NCBI RefSeq assembly: GCF_000215745.1
Contig: NC_015663.1
Location: forward strand, 4,092,001-4,156,000
From: Klebsiella aerogenes KCTC 2190
GTDB taxonomy: Bacteria > Pseudomonadota > Gammaproteobacteria > Enterobacterales > Enterobacteriaceae
Reading direction: 5' to 3'
Length of the DNA: 64,000 nucleotides
Shown here piece after piece: positions 8,025 through 16,570 of this stretch. Both the position numbers and the translations under genes were made by a program. The notes beneath the pieces were generated by a model that worked only from the letters and a program-made list of their open reading frames with translations, was not told the origin of the DNA and did not search any database. Each line of letters opens with the position of its first letter. Position 1 is the stretch's first letter.

Positions 8025-8576
8025 GTGAGTTACGTTGTTCTTGATAATAATCGCTTTTATGCGGAGGGGCTGCGCTACGCCCTCCTCCGTCGTAACGTTA
8101 TGATGGAAGTGCATAGCGGCACGGTGCAGTGGCAGCCCTTACTGTTAGAGAGCACGACGTTGGTTATTCGCTGCCGTTTCTCTATCACTGGCACGCATCA
8201 GTCGCTGGTTGATATTTTGCTTACCCTGGAAGCCCATGGCTGGCGAGGAACGGGCTATCTGGTGTGTAATGAAAAAAGCTGGGGGCTGGCCACCTATCTG
8301 CGCAAGCGTTTTGAAACCTTAACGTTGCATATCATCGATGACCGGATCTCCGTGGCGGATGCCGCCTGGCTGTTATCTAAAGAGCCAAGGCGGATCCGCA
8401 CCCTGCGCTGCTGCCTGACCGAGATGGAATTTAACGTCCTCGACAGGCTGGTTAAGGGGCAGTCGGTAAGATATGTCGCGCATATGACGAAGATGAGTGA
8501 AAAACAGGTCTCGACCTATAAATGTAACGCCCTGAAGAAACTCAATGCCAATAATCTTCTACAGCTTCTGGTGTAA
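8025..8576 (+). CDS. LuxR-type helix-turn-helix regulator linked to the fimbrial operon
   Basis: This is a 183-residue protein. The GTG at 8025, 6 nt after an AAGAGG Shine-Dalgarno and 10 bp after the adhesin stop, is better than an upstream ATG inside the adhesin gene. The C-terminal third is a LuxR/FixJ helix-turn-helix (TEMEFNVLDRLVKGQSVRYVAHM, then SEKQVSTYKCNALKKL). The N-terminal part resembles a degenerate receiver-like domain (VVLDNNRFYAEGLRYALL) without a clear phospho-acceptor. As the last gene of the operon it probably feeds back on fimbrial expression, like other fimbria-linked LuxR proteins. Its last 18 bp overlap the convergent LysR gene. Confidence 0.85.
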   Translation: MSYVVLDNNRFYAEGLRYALLRRNVMMEVHSGTVQWQPLLLESTTLVIRCRFSITGTHQSLVDILLTLEAHGWRGTGYLVCNEKSWGLATYLRKRFETLTLHIIDDRISVADAAWLLSKEPRRIRTLRCCLTEMEFNVLDRLVKGQSVRYVAHMTKMSEKQVSTYKCNALKKLNANNLLQLLV

Positions 8577-9482
8577 CGACTTGTCCACGCGGCATATCGC
8601 CAAAATTTTCTCTCTGAGCCAGCGGTGAGCGGGATCGCGTTCCATTCTCGGGTGCCACATTTGCGAGACGGTAATCCGCCGGCTTTTAAAAGGCAGCTCA
8701 AAAAGATGTACCTGCTCCATGACCTGCTGATTGACTAAATAGAGAGCGGGGATCATGGCGATAAGATCCGATTGCAGCGCCACGGACAGGGCGGTCGGAA
8801 ATCCGGGGACGACGCTGGCGATTTTGCGTTTCATTCCGAGCTCGGCCAGCACATCATCGACGGACCCGTGCAGCGTACCTTCTGGTGAGGCCACCACATG
8901 ACCCCAGGCGACATAATCCGCCACGGTTATCTCTCTCAGGGCGGCCAGCGGGTGCCCCTTACGCACCACCCCCACAAACCGATCTTCAAATAGCCGTTGC
9001 AGTCGTATTTCAGGCCCCATATTGCTCTGGACGCCAATCTCCAGATCGACCAGCCCTTCCCGTAGATAGCGTGACGTTTTTTCGGGCTTAGGCGCAAAGC
9101 GTAGACAGACATTGGGCGCGGCTTCGGCTACTGCCGCAATGAGCGAAGGGCCAAACGCCACCACAAAACCATCGTTTGCCCTGATGGTGAAAAGACGCTC
9201 CAGATTTTGTACGTTGAGCGCTTCGGCCGCTGGCTGCAGCACCGCCTTCGCCTCGAAGACCGCGCGACGGGCACGATCGCGGGTCGCCTCCGCCCACGGC
9301 GTCAGCACCATGTTACGCCCGGCGCGAACCAATATCTGATCCCCGGTGACGTCGCGTAACCGGCTTAGCGTGCGGCTCATGGCTGACGTACTGAGATTCA
9401 AACGACGTGCCGCGCCCGCCACGCTGGCTTCGTTCAGTAATACATCGAGTGCAATCAATAAATTAAAATCGGGGTCTGACAT
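8559..9482 (-). CDS. LysR-family transcriptional regulator
   Basis: This is a 307-residue LysR regulator. I start it at the ATG at 9482, with a CAGGAG Shine-Dalgarno about 8 nt upstream, which gives the usual beginning MSDPDFNLLIALDVLL; a further ATG at 9524 would add 14 atypical residues. The N-terminal winged helix reads EASVAGAARRLNLSTSAMSRTLSRLRDVTGD. The remainder is a periplasmic-binding-like effector domain. It is divergent from an MFS exporter gene and is its likely regulator. LysR proteins normally bind between the divergent genes, here 9483-9612. The inducer is unknown. Confidence 0.9.
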   Translation of the reverse strand: MSDPDFNLLIALDVLLNEASVAGAARRLNLSTSAMSRTLSRLRDVTGDQILVRAGRNMVLTPWAEATRDRARRAVFEAKAVLQPAAEALNVQNLERLFTIRANDGFVVAFGPSLIAAVAEAAPNVCLRFAPKPEKTSRYLREGLVDLEIGVQSNMGPEIRLQRLFEDRFVGVVRKGHPLAALREITVADYVAWGHVVASPEGTLHGSVDDVLAELGMKRKIASVVPGFPTALSVALQSDLIAMIPALYLVNQQVMEQVHLFELPFKSRRITVSQMWHPRMERDPAHRWLREKILAICRVDKSLHQKL

Positions 9483-9612
9483 GACCACAACTCCTGGAAC
9501 ATTCAGATAAGGCGTTTCATGCAACTATAGAGTGTAAATGGTGCGCCTTCCGCCCGGTAAAAGCCATCTTTATAGTTTCGTCATCCAGATATTCTCTGCA
9601 GGAGACAACACG

Positions 9613-11001
9613 ATGACACTATTTTCCAGCCAACCTGGCGATGACGGCCTGCCAGGCCCGGCGCGAGCGCGGGTTATGGCCGCGGTAATGACCACCACCT
9701 TAATGGGCGTCTTTGATGGCACTATGGTAAACATTGCTCTGCCGTCGATGGCGCAGGAACTACAGGCGTCAGCCAGTACCGCCGTCTGGTTCGCCAACGG
9801 GTATCTGCTGGCGGCGGCGATGACGCTGGCGATATTCGCCGCGCTGGCTGCGCGCTTCGGCTACCGCCCGGTGTTTCTGGCCGGACTGACGACATTTATT
9901 CTGGCATCAGCAGGTTGCGCGCTGGCGACGACGCCTGAGCTGCTCATCGGCATGCGGGTGCTGCAGGGGATCGGCGGTGCGGCAACGCTCAGTATCGCGC
10001 CCGCCATATTGCGCTCCGTTTTTCCGGCGCGACTGCTGGGGCGTATTCTCGGGATACACGCCCTGCTTATCGCTTCAAGCTCCGCCATCGGGCCGGTACT
10101 GGGCGGCACGATCCTGCATACTTTGAGCTGGCAATGGCTGTTTGCAATAAACGTGCTCCCCGGTACCGTCGCCTTAGTGCTGGCGGTGAGAGCGCTCCCG
10201 CGGCCGACAGTTGACAGGCAAGCCGCTTTCGATACTCCCGGAGCGATATTGTCGGCGCTGCTATTGGGTTCAACGATCATGGCGGCGAATAGCATGCAGA
10301 GCGCTTCGCAGCATATCGATAGTCTGTACTGGACGTTGCTCGCAGCGATAAGCGGCACCGCCTTTATCTGGCGCATCCGGCAGACGGACAACCCGCTGCT
10401 GCCGCCTGCGATGTTTAAAAATGAACGCTTTACCCTTTCGGCCTTTACGTCGCTGATCGCCTTCGTAAGCCAGGGGATCACTTTTATTGCCCTGCCGTTC
10501 CTGTTCCAGAACGAGTATGGCTATAGCCCGGTGCTCTCGGCGCTGCTGTTTACTCCGTGGCCATTAGGGATAGTGCTGATCGCACCGCACGCCGGCCGCT
10601 GGGCGGACTCAATCTCCGCTCCGCTCATCTCGACGCTGGGACTGATGATTTTTGTCGCGGGTTTAATCCTTCTGGCGATGCTGCCCGCTACGCCCGCCGC
10701 GTGGGATATCTGCCTGCGGAGCCTGGTATGCGGTATTGGCTTTGGCTGCTTCCAGAGCCCGAATAACCGGGAAATGCTGTCAAACGTGAGTCGCGAACAG
10801 GCGAGCTATGCCTCGGGCGTTTTATCCATCATGCGCACGTTCGGGCAGTGTCTGGGAGCCGCCGTGATGGGCGTACTGTTGGCAAAAGACGAAAGCGCCG
10901 TTCATCTTGCGCTGTGGATCGCCGCCGCGGCCTCGGCGTTGTCGGTGGCCGTTAGCGCCAGCCGACTGCGGAGAATAGCTTTTCCTGCGGGAGCGGAATA
11001 A
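9613..11001 (+). CDS. MFS exporter of the DHA2 (EmrB/QacA-like) family
   Basis: This is a 462-residue inner-membrane protein with about 14 hydrophobic segments. The ATG at 9613 has a GGAG Shine-Dalgarno 8 nt upstream; an in-frame GTG at 9538 is less likely. Family motifs are visible: MGVFDGTMVNIALPSM in TM1 (acid residue in the first helix), GYRPVFLAG after TM2, IGMRVLQGIGGAATL (motif B with Arg), and ASSSAIGPVLGGTILHTLSWQWLFAINV (motif C plus the start of TM6). Members export drugs, dyes or metabolites by proton antiport. There is no adaptor (EmrA) gene beside it, so it may act alone. The divergent LysR gene suggests ligand-induced expression. The substrate cannot be predicted. Confidence 0.9.
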   Translation: MTLFSSQPGDDGLPGPARARVMAAVMTTTLMGVFDGTMVNIALPSMAQELQASASTAVWFANGYLLAAAMTLAIFAALAARFGYRPVFLAGLTTFILASAGCALATTPELLIGMRVLQGIGGAATLSIAPAILRSVFPARLLGRILGIHALLIASSSAIGPVLGGTILHTLSWQWLFAINVLPGTVALVLAVRALPRPTVDRQAAFDTPGAILSALLLGSTIMAANSMQSASQHIDSLYWTLLAAISGTAFIWRIRQTDNPLLPPAMFKNERFTLSAFTSLIAFVSQGITFIALPFLFQNEYGYSPVLSALLFTPWPLGIVLIAPHAGRWADSISAPLISTLGLMIFVAGLILLAMLPATPAAWDICLRSLVCGIGFGCFQSPNNREMLSNVSREQASYASGVLSIMRTFGQCLGAAVMGVLLAKDESAVHLALWIAAAASALSVAVSASRLRRIAFPAGAE

Positions 11002-11007
11002 GTTTGC

Positions 11008-11034
11008 GGCGCATCCCCGAAAAGAGGATGCGCC
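11008..11034. terminator. Hairpin between convergent MFS and hpxK genes
   Basis: GGCGCATCC and GGATGCGCC form a 9-bp stem around a 9-nt loop in the 43-bp gap between two convergent genes. There is no clear T tract, so termination would be weak or Rho-assisted. Confidence 0.55.
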
Positions 11035-11044
11035 CGTTAGTGAT

Positions 11045-12271
11045 TTACCCGGCAAGTTTTATCACCGCCCGGCTGAAGGCATCAATTGCCAGTTCGACAT
11101 CGGCTTCGCTGACCGATTCCGCCGGATGGTGACTAATTCCCCCTTTGCAGCGCACAAACAGCATCCCCACCGGCCAGCGCTCCGCGATAGCAATCGCGTC
11201 ATGTCCGGCGCCGCTTGGCAGCGTCAACGCCGTGCCCTGTACCTCGCATAGCGCTTCGGCAATCACCGACTGTAATCGCGGATCGCAGGCGGTTGCCGCA
11301 ATGCGGTAGAACTCCTCAGCGGCAAACTGCAGGCCGCGACGCCCGGCAATCTCTGCGGCTGCCGCCAGCAATGAACCCAGTAATGCATCCAGCGGCTGAT
11401 CCTGCGGACCGCGGATATCCAGAGTCAACGCGACTTCGCCGGGGATCACATTGACCGCTGCCGGCGAGCAGCGCAATGTCCCGACGGTGGCGACCAGGTT
11501 GCCTCCCTGCTGGCGCGTCGTGCTCTCAATATACAGCATCCACTCCGCGGCGGCGGCAAGCGCGTCCCGGCGCTGGTCCATCGGCACCGTGCCGGCATGA
11601 CCCGCCTCGCCGGTAAAACAGCAATTGAGGCGCCGCGCGCCGTTGATCGCCTCGACCACGCCGAGTGCCGAACCGGCCTGTTCCAGCCTCGGCCCCTGCT
11701 CGATATGCAGTTCGAGATAGGCGGTAAAATCTTCCGCCGGGCGCGAGGCTGAATGGACGCGTGATGGATCCAATCCGGCGTTGACCATCGCCTGCGCCAG
11801 GCTAATGCCTTCGGCATCGCGTTGGGCCAGCCAGGTTTGCGGCCAGCTTCCCGTCAGACCCTTGCTGCCCAATAGCGTGATACCAAAGCGTGTTCCTTCT
11901 TCATCGCAGAAGCCGACGATTTCGATGGCCTGCGCCAGGCGGCGCGCCTGATTATGTAAGCTCTGCACCACTTCAATGGCAGCTAACACCCCCAACATGC
12001 CATCATATCGCCCGGCGTTGCGTACCGTATCGAGATGCGATCCGAGCAAAATCGCCGGCGCCCCTTCTTCTCTACCTTCATAGCGCCCACAAATATTACC
12101 GACGCTGTCCTGCCAGACAATCATGCCTGCCTGGCGCATCCAGTGGGCAACCTGCTGATTAGCGTCGAGATGCTGTGGCGAAAGGTAAACCCGCGTCAGG
12201 CCTTCCGGCGTTTCGCTTATCGCCGCTAATCTCTCAGCCCGCGCCATCACTCGCGCTGCGGCCAGGTTCAT
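11045..12271 (-). CDS. hpxK: Allantoate amidohydrolase HpxK (M20 metallohydrolase)
   Basis: This is a 408-residue cytoplasmic enzyme that splits allantoate to (S)-ureidoglycine, ammonia and CO2. Metal-site motifs of the M20/AllC family are present: GSHLDTVRNAGRYDGMLGV, FCDEEGTRFG, LELHIEQGP and the late LPSGAGHDA. The ATG at 12271 overlaps the hpxJ stop by ATGA; an apparent longer frame upstream lies inside hpxJ. Its length matches bacterial allantoate amidohydrolases (about 410). It is the last gene of the hpxFGHIJK operon and supplies the substrate for HpxJ. A carbamoyl-amino-acid hydrolase would look similar, but the neighbours settle the role. Confidence 0.93.
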   Translation of the reverse strand: MNLAAARVMARAERLAAISETPEGLTRVYLSPQHLDANQQVAHWMRQAGMIVWQDSVGNICGRYEGREEGAPAILLGSHLDTVRNAGRYDGMLGVLAAIEVVQSLHNQARRLAQAIEIVGFCDEEGTRFGITLLGSKGLTGSWPQTWLAQRDAEGISLAQAMVNAGLDPSRVHSASRPAEDFTAYLELHIEQGPRLEQAGSALGVVEAINGARRLNCCFTGEAGHAGTVPMDQRRDALAAAAEWMLYIESTTRQQGGNLVATVGTLRCSPAAVNVIPGEVALTLDIRGPQDQPLDALLGSLLAAAAEIAGRRGLQFAAEEFYRIAATACDPRLQSVIAEALCEVQGTALTLPSGAGHDAIAIAERWPVGMLFVRCKGGISHHPAESVSEADVELAIDAFSRAVIKLAG

Positions 12272-13509
12272 AGCGGTTTCTCGCTGCGATAATGATCCCA
12301 CGCCGCCTGCATGGCTGCCCCCTGCGTGGTGGGGAATTTCAGGTAATTGAGTACCGACTCCAGCGCGCTGAGGGTGGTCATGACGCAATCTTTGCGTGCG
12401 TTGTAACCCATCGTGCCTATACGCCACACTTTGCCGTGCAGCGGGCCAAATGAGGTACCAATTTCAATAGCGAAATCTTGCAGCATCAGTTGGCGTACTT
12501 GGTCGCCATTAATGCCCTGTGGGATGATCACGCCCAGTACGTTATTCATTTTGTGTTGCTGGTCGCCAAAGATTTCCAGACCCATCGCCTGAATACCTTT
12601 CACCAGCGCGTCGCCGTGCAGTTTGTGGCGGGCAATACCGTTATCAAGCCCTTCCTCAAGAATCAGACGCGCGCATTCGCGGGCGGCGAACAGCGCGGAT
12701 GTCGCTTCCGTATGATGGTTAAGCCGTTCTGGCCCCCAGTAATCCATCACCATCCCGAGATCGAAATAGTTGGAGTAAACCATCTCATCGACGCCATCAA
12801 GGTGTTCGGCGGTACGGATCCCCTGCTCAACGCATTTACGTCGACGGATAGCCTCTTCCATCCGCGGGCTCAGGGTAATGGGCGAGGTGCCGGAGGGGCC
12901 GCCGAGGCACTTTTGCATCCCCGCCGATACCGCATCCAGCCCCCAGGCATCGGTCTCCAGCGCATTGCCGCCCAATGAGGCGGTGGCGTCGGTATAAAAC
13001 AGCACATCATAACGACGGCAGATCTCGCCCAGCTCCGCCAGCGGCTGCAGCATGGTGGTCGAGGTGTCTCCCTGCACCGTCAGCAGCATACGTGGACGCA
13101 CCCGTTTGATCGCATCTTCAATCTGCTCGGGAGAGAACACTTCACCCCACGGCACCTCAATGGTATGCACTTCCGCCCGGCAGCGGCGGGCGATTTCACA
13201 TAACAGATGGCCAAAGCGGCCAAATACCGGCACCAGCACTTTGTCGCCGGGGCGGATCGCGGAGATCAGAATGGCTTCAATCCCCGCCCGTGAGGTGCCA
13301 TCCACCAGCATGGTCCAGCGGTTGCTGGTGCGGAATACCCCGCGGTATAACGCCATGACTTCGTTCATATAGTGCGTCATAGCCGGATCGTATTGGCCGA
13401 TAAGCTGGCTGGACATGGCGCGCAGGACGCGCGGGTCGGCGTTGATCGGCCCCGGCCCCATCAGCAGGCGATGCGGAGGATTGATTGGTGAAAATTGAGC
13501 GATATCCAT
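12268..13509 (-). CDS. hpxJ: (S)-ureidoglycine-glyoxylate aminotransferase HpxJ
   Basis: This is a 413-residue class V PLP aminotransferase. It moves the amino group of (S)-ureidoglycine to glyoxylate, giving oxalurate and glycine. The fold-type I signature is complete: GTSRAGIEAIL, YTDATASLGG (Asp contacting the PLP ring) and the Schiff-base lysine K200 in SAGMQKCLGGPSG. The length matches the characterised K. pneumoniae enzyme as I recall it. It lies between the ABC importer genes and hpxK in one operon, 14 bp after hpxI. Serine- or alanine-glyoxylate aminotransferase is the nearest alternative, but the purine context decides. Confidence 0.93.
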   Translation of the reverse strand: MDIAQFSPINPPHRLLMGPGPINADPRVLRAMSSQLIGQYDPAMTHYMNEVMALYRGVFRTSNRWTMLVDGTSRAGIEAILISAIRPGDKVLVPVFGRFGHLLCEIARRCRAEVHTIEVPWGEVFSPEQIEDAIKRVRPRMLLTVQGDTSTTMLQPLAELGEICRRYDVLFYTDATASLGGNALETDAWGLDAVSAGMQKCLGGPSGTSPITLSPRMEEAIRRRKCVEQGIRTAEHLDGVDEMVYSNYFDLGMVMDYWGPERLNHHTEATSALFAARECARLILEEGLDNGIARHKLHGDALVKGIQAMGLEIFGDQQHKMNNVLGVIIPQGINGDQVRQLMLQDFAIEIGTSFGPLHGKVWRIGTMGYNARKDCVMTTLSALESVLNYLKFPTTQGAAMQAAWDHYRSEKPL

Positions 13510-13523
13510 CGTAGATTCCTTTA

Positions 13524-14261
13524 TTAATTCAGTCCGCGCACGGAGGAGATAAATTGTTTGAGTTCATTGGTTTGCGGCTGGCTGAACAGCGTTTTGCTGT
13601 CGCCCTGCTCCCAGACTCGACCCTGGTGCATAAACACCACCCGGTCGCCGACTTCACGGGCAAAATTCATTTCATGGGTAACCAGAATCAGCGTCATTCC
13701 TTCCGCGGCCAGCTGTTCCAGCACTTTGAGCACCTCGCCCACCAGTTCCGGATCCAGCGCGGAGGTGATTTCGTCACAGAGTAAAACTTTTGGCGACATC
13801 GCCAGCGCGCGGGCGATAGCGACCCGCTGCTGTTGACCGCCGGAAAGGCTGGAGGGATAGAAATCCAGCCGATCGCCAAGCCCGACTTTAACCAGCATTT
13901 GCTGCGCCAGTTCGCGGCACTCGGCGGGCTTTTTTTTCAATACCCGCCGCGGCGCCAGCATCACGTTTTCCAGCGCCGTCATATGCGGGAATAAATTGAA
14001 GTTCTGGAATACCATGCCAACGGAGCGGCTAATCTCCCGCGCCTGCGAATCGCTGTCGGTAATGGTCATGCCACCGAGCTTAATACTGCCTTCCTGGTAC
14101 CCCTCCAGCCCGTTAATGCAGCGCAATAAGGTGCTTTTCCCCGAGCCGCTTCGGCCGATGATGGAGATCACCTCGCCCATATTGATATCGAGATCGACCC
14201 CCTTCAGCACGTGATTATCGCCGTAGAATTTCTGCACCTGATTAATGGTGATGAGCGGCAT
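13524..14261 (-). CDS. hpxI: ABC transporter ATP-binding protein HpxI (polar amino-acid type)
   Basis: This is a 245-residue ATPase of the PAAT family. Walker A GRSGSGKSTLL, Q-loop, signature LSGGQQQRVAIARAL, Walker B VLLCDEITSALD and the switch His (LVTHEMNFA) are all intact. It energises import by the membrane pair encoded just upstream. Its start overlaps the end of hpxH by 20 bp. The family normally carries glutamine, histidine or similar amino acids; in this operon the cargo is more likely a ureide such as allantoate or oxalurate, but this is inference. Confidence 0.92.
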   Translation of the reverse strand: MPLITINQVQKFYGDNHVLKGVDLDINMGEVISIIGRSGSGKSTLLRCINGLEGYQEGSIKLGGMTITDSDSQAREISRSVGMVFQNFNLFPHMTALENVMLAPRRVLKKKPAECRELAQQMLVKVGLGDRLDFYPSSLSGGQQQRVAIARALAMSPKVLLCDEITSALDPELVGEVLKVLEQLAAEGMTLILVTHEMNFAREVGDRVVFMHQGRVWEQGDSKTLFSQPQTNELKQFISSVRGLN

Positions 14262-14901
14262 TGAATTTATTCTCCAGATAGCGGCTGTAACGGGACAGCG
14301 GATAACACAAGATGAAGTAGCCCAGCGCGACCAGCGCGAAAACCTTAAACGGCTGATACGTCACGTTGGTGAGCATGGTGCCAGCCTTGGTGAGCTCGAC
14401 GAAACCGATAATCGACGCCAGCGCGGTGCCCTTTATTACCTGTACGGCGAAACCCACGGTGGGAGCGATGGCGATACGCACCGCCTGCGGCGCCACCACG
14501 CGACATAACGTCTGGGTGAAATTTAATCCCAGGCAACGCGATGCCTCCCACTGTCCTTTCGGCAAGGCCCGAATACTGCCGTACCAGATATCCAGCAAAA
14601 AGGCGCTGGTATAGAGGGTCAGCGCCAGCGCGGCGGCGGTCCATGGCGACACATCGATCCCGAATAACGCCACGCCGAAAAAGGCGAGAAACAGCTGCAT
14701 CAGCAATGGCGTCCCCTGAAATAGCTCGATATAGCCGCGAATGAGGCGCTGCACCCACAATTTACCCCGCAGGCGCAGCAGCAACAGCGGTAATGTCACC
14801 AGCGCGCCGCCAATAAAGGCCGTCAGCGATAGCAGCACGGTCCAGCGTCCGGCCAGCAGCAGGTTGCGTACGATGTCCCAGTCGGTAAAGGTTGTTATCA
14901 T
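14242..14901 (-). CDS. hpxH: ABC transporter permease HpxH (amino-acid/ureide type)
   Basis: This is a 219-residue inner-membrane permease with about five transmembrane helices and the HisM-type motif FQGTPLLMQLFLAFFGVAL near residues 65-85. The coupling loop reads GQWEASRCLGLNFTQTLCRVVAPQAVRIA. The ATG at 14901 overlaps the stop of hpxG by ATGA, so this start is preferred over one 6 codons upstream. It should pair with HpxG as a heterodimeric channel above HpxI. Confidence 0.92.
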   Translation of the reverse strand: MITTFTDWDIVRNLLLAGRWTVLLSLTAFIGGALVTLPLLLLRLRGKLWVQRLIRGYIELFQGTPLLMQLFLAFFGVALFGIDVSPWTAAALALTLYTSAFLLDIWYGSIRALPKGQWEASRCLGLNFTQTLCRVVAPQAVRIAIAPTVGFAVQVIKGTALASIIGFVELTKAGTMLTNVTYQPFKVFALVALGYFILCYPLSRYSRYLENKFNAAHHH

Positions 14902-15563
14902 GCCTGTACCCTCAGCCATCTACGTCCAGCCGCCATTAGCAGCTGGCGCATCGCTATCGATAACGCTAAATAGAGACCGGTCGTCACCAGATACACCTCG
15001 AAGCTCAAAAACGTTCGCGACTGAATTAAGTTGGCGGCAAAGGTCAGCTCTTCATAAGAGACCTGTGATACCACCGACGATCCGAGCATTACGATAATGC
15101 ACTGGCTCACCAGCGCCGGGTAAATACGCTGCAACGCCGGCGGTAAAACCACCTGAATAAAGGTCTGACTCCGGCTGAGCCCCAGTACCCGGCCGGCCTC
15201 CCACTGTCCTTTTGGCGTCACCTGGATCCCGGCGCGGACGATCTCCGTACTGTAGGCGCCCAGGTTGACGATCATCGCCAGCAGAGCCGCTTCGCCCGCC
15301 GTCATCTTCAACCCCAGATTCGGCAGGCCGAAGACAATAAAGAACAGTTGAACCACGAACGGCGTATTGCGGATAACCTCAACGTAAGCCCCCCATATCC
15401 GACTCAGCCAGCTTGCCCGCCCGCTACGCAGAGCGGCACCGATGATCCCGATAGCCAGGCCGCCGAGCGTGGCCAGCGCGGTGAGTTGGATAGTGACCCA
15501 GAGTCCCGCCACGAGCTCCGGCCAATAGGGCCAGAGCGCGGAAAAATGTAATTGCTCCGTCAT
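14898..15563 (-). CDS. hpxG: ABC transporter permease HpxG (amino-acid/ureide type)
   Basis: This is a 221-residue permease, a paralogue of the next gene. It has the same architecture: an RNTPFVVQLFFIVFGLP segment and the EAA-type coupling loop GQWEAGRVLGLSRSQTFIQVVLPPALQRI that docks on the ATPase. It lies 9 bp after hpxF and overlaps hpxH by 4 nt. Together hpxF, G, H and I make a complete importer. Confidence 0.92.
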   Translation of the reverse strand: MTEQLHFSALWPYWPELVAGLWVTIQLTALATLGGLAIGIIGAALRSGRASWLSRIWGAYVEVIRNTPFVVQLFFIVFGLPNLGLKMTAGEAALLAMIVNLGAYSTEIVRAGIQVTPKGQWEAGRVLGLSRSQTFIQVVLPPALQRIYPALVSQCIIVMLGSSVVSQVSYEELTFAANLIQSRTFLSFEVYLVTTGLYLALSIAMRQLLMAAGRRWLRVQA

Positions 15564-15572
15564 CGCCGTACC

Positions 15573-16364
15573 TTAAGCGGCAAAGTCGCTGGGCAACGGC
15601 GCTTTCAGCCACTGCTGTGATAACGTATTGAGGGTGCCGTCCTTAATGCCCTGCGCGATTAAGGCGTTCACCTTTTCCTTCAGCGCCGGTTCATTTTTTT
15701 TCAGGCCAATCACGCACGGTGAATCCTTAAGCATAAAGTTGGCGACCGGGGCTTTCGCCGGGTTTTGCCGTGAGATAGCCGCCACCACCAGATTACCCGT
15801 CGCCACATATTGCACCTGACCAGAAAGCCAGGCCGACAGCGTGGTGTTGTTATCTTCGTAACGCTTAATCTGCGCCGCTTTCGGCGCAATGCTGGTCAGC
15901 ACCATATCTTCCACCGCGCCGCGGGTCACGCCGATGCTCTTACCGCTCAGTTCGGCTGCGTCTTTCAGGGCAGCTCCCTGCGGGCCGAAGACGCCAAGGA
16001 AAAACGGCGCGTAGGGTTGGCTGAAATCAATGACCTTTTCCCGCTCGGCGTTCTTACCCAGGCTTGAGATCACCAGATCCACTTTATCGGTCTGCAGATA
16101 CGGTACCCGGTTGGCGCTGCTCACCGGAACCAGCTGCAGTTTTAGCTTCATCTGCTTTGCCAGATAGCGGGCCATATCAATGTCATACCCCTGTGGCTGG
16201 AGATCGGTGCCGACAGAACCAAACGGCGGGAAATCCTGGGGAACGGCGACGCGGATCACGCCGCGTTTTTCAATATCCTGGAGTTGGTCCGCGTGTGCGG
16301 CGGTGATTTGTGTCAACAGACAAGCGGCCCCGGTCAGCGCAATCAGCAGTTTTTTCATCATCAT
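15573..16364 (-). CDS. hpxF: Periplasmic solute-binding protein HpxF (SBP family 3)
   Basis: This is a 263-residue secreted binding protein. The signal peptide is residues 1-25 (MMMKKLLIALTGAACLLTQI, cleaved at about AHA-D). The mature protein has the family-3 pattern: GVIRVAVPQDFPPFGSVG, PQGYDIDMARYLAKQMKLKL, VDLVISSLGKNAEREKVIDFSQPY, and a late KNEPALKEKVN. It is the first gene of hpxFGHIJK. The ligand is unassigned; the operon suggests a purine-degradation ureide. Three ATGs open the frame and the first is used here. A sigma-54 promoter about 47 bp upstream places it under nitrogen control. Confidence 0.92.
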   Translation of the reverse strand: MMMKKLLIALTGAACLLTQITAAHADQLQDIEKRGVIRVAVPQDFPPFGSVGTDLQPQGYDIDMARYLAKQMKLKLQLVPVSSANRVPYLQTDKVDLVISSLGKNAEREKVIDFSQPYAPFFLGVFGPQGAALKDAAELSGKSIGVTRGAVEDMVLTSIAPKAAQIKRYEDNNTTLSAWLSGQVQYVATGNLVVAAISRQNPAKAPVANFMLKDSPCVIGLKKNEPALKEKVNALIAQGIKDGTLNTLSQQWLKAPLPSDFAA

Positions 16365-16410
16365 TACCCGTTACGTTAGTATGAAACAAAAGATTCTTTA
16401 AATAAACTTC

Positions 16411-16426
16411 TGCAACTAATGTGCCA
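16411..16426 (-). promoter_or_regulatory. Sigma-54 promoter of hpxFGHIJK
   Basis: Read on the minus strand this is TGGCACATTAGTTGCA. It matches the RpoN consensus TGGCAC-N5-TTGCA exactly, with the invariant GG-N10-GC spacing. The transcription start should fall near 16400, giving a leader of about 35 nt before hpxF. The candidate NtrC sites upstream support it. This agrees with the reported nitrogen control of the operon. Confidence 0.9.
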
Positions 16427-16532
16427 GATACGGACAAAAGAAATTTGCGCTGCCTAATCGGCTTTTAGCGAGAAATGACGCGAATATTAACCATGACGGT
16501 AAGAAGAGTCGCCCTTCTCCTTACCGCACTTT

Positions 16533-16566
16533 GGCACCAAAAAGGTGCAAAGCACCAGACTGGCTC
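16533..16566 (-). promoter_or_regulatory. Tandem NtrC enhancer sites for hpxF
   Basis: GCACCAAAAAGGTGC (16534-16548) is a near-perfect NtrC palindrome (GCACC-N5-GGTGC). A second, weaker copy, GCACCAGACTGGCTC (16552-16566), starts 18 bp further upstream. The sites centre about 140-160 bp before the expected hpxF start, a normal position for RpoN enhancers. They sit immediately after the end of hpxU. Confidence 0.8.
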
Positions 16567-16570
16567 CCCA

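Noticed and set aside
9538..9612. GTG-started N-terminal extension of the MFS exporter
   Set aside because: The ATG at 9613 has a good Shine-Dalgarno and gives the normal family start; the extension would cover the divergent promoter region.
12478..12978. Open frame of 166 codons antisense to hpxJ
   Set aside because: hpxJ is an intact PLP enzyme on the other strand; the antisense frame has no start signal or recognisable domain.
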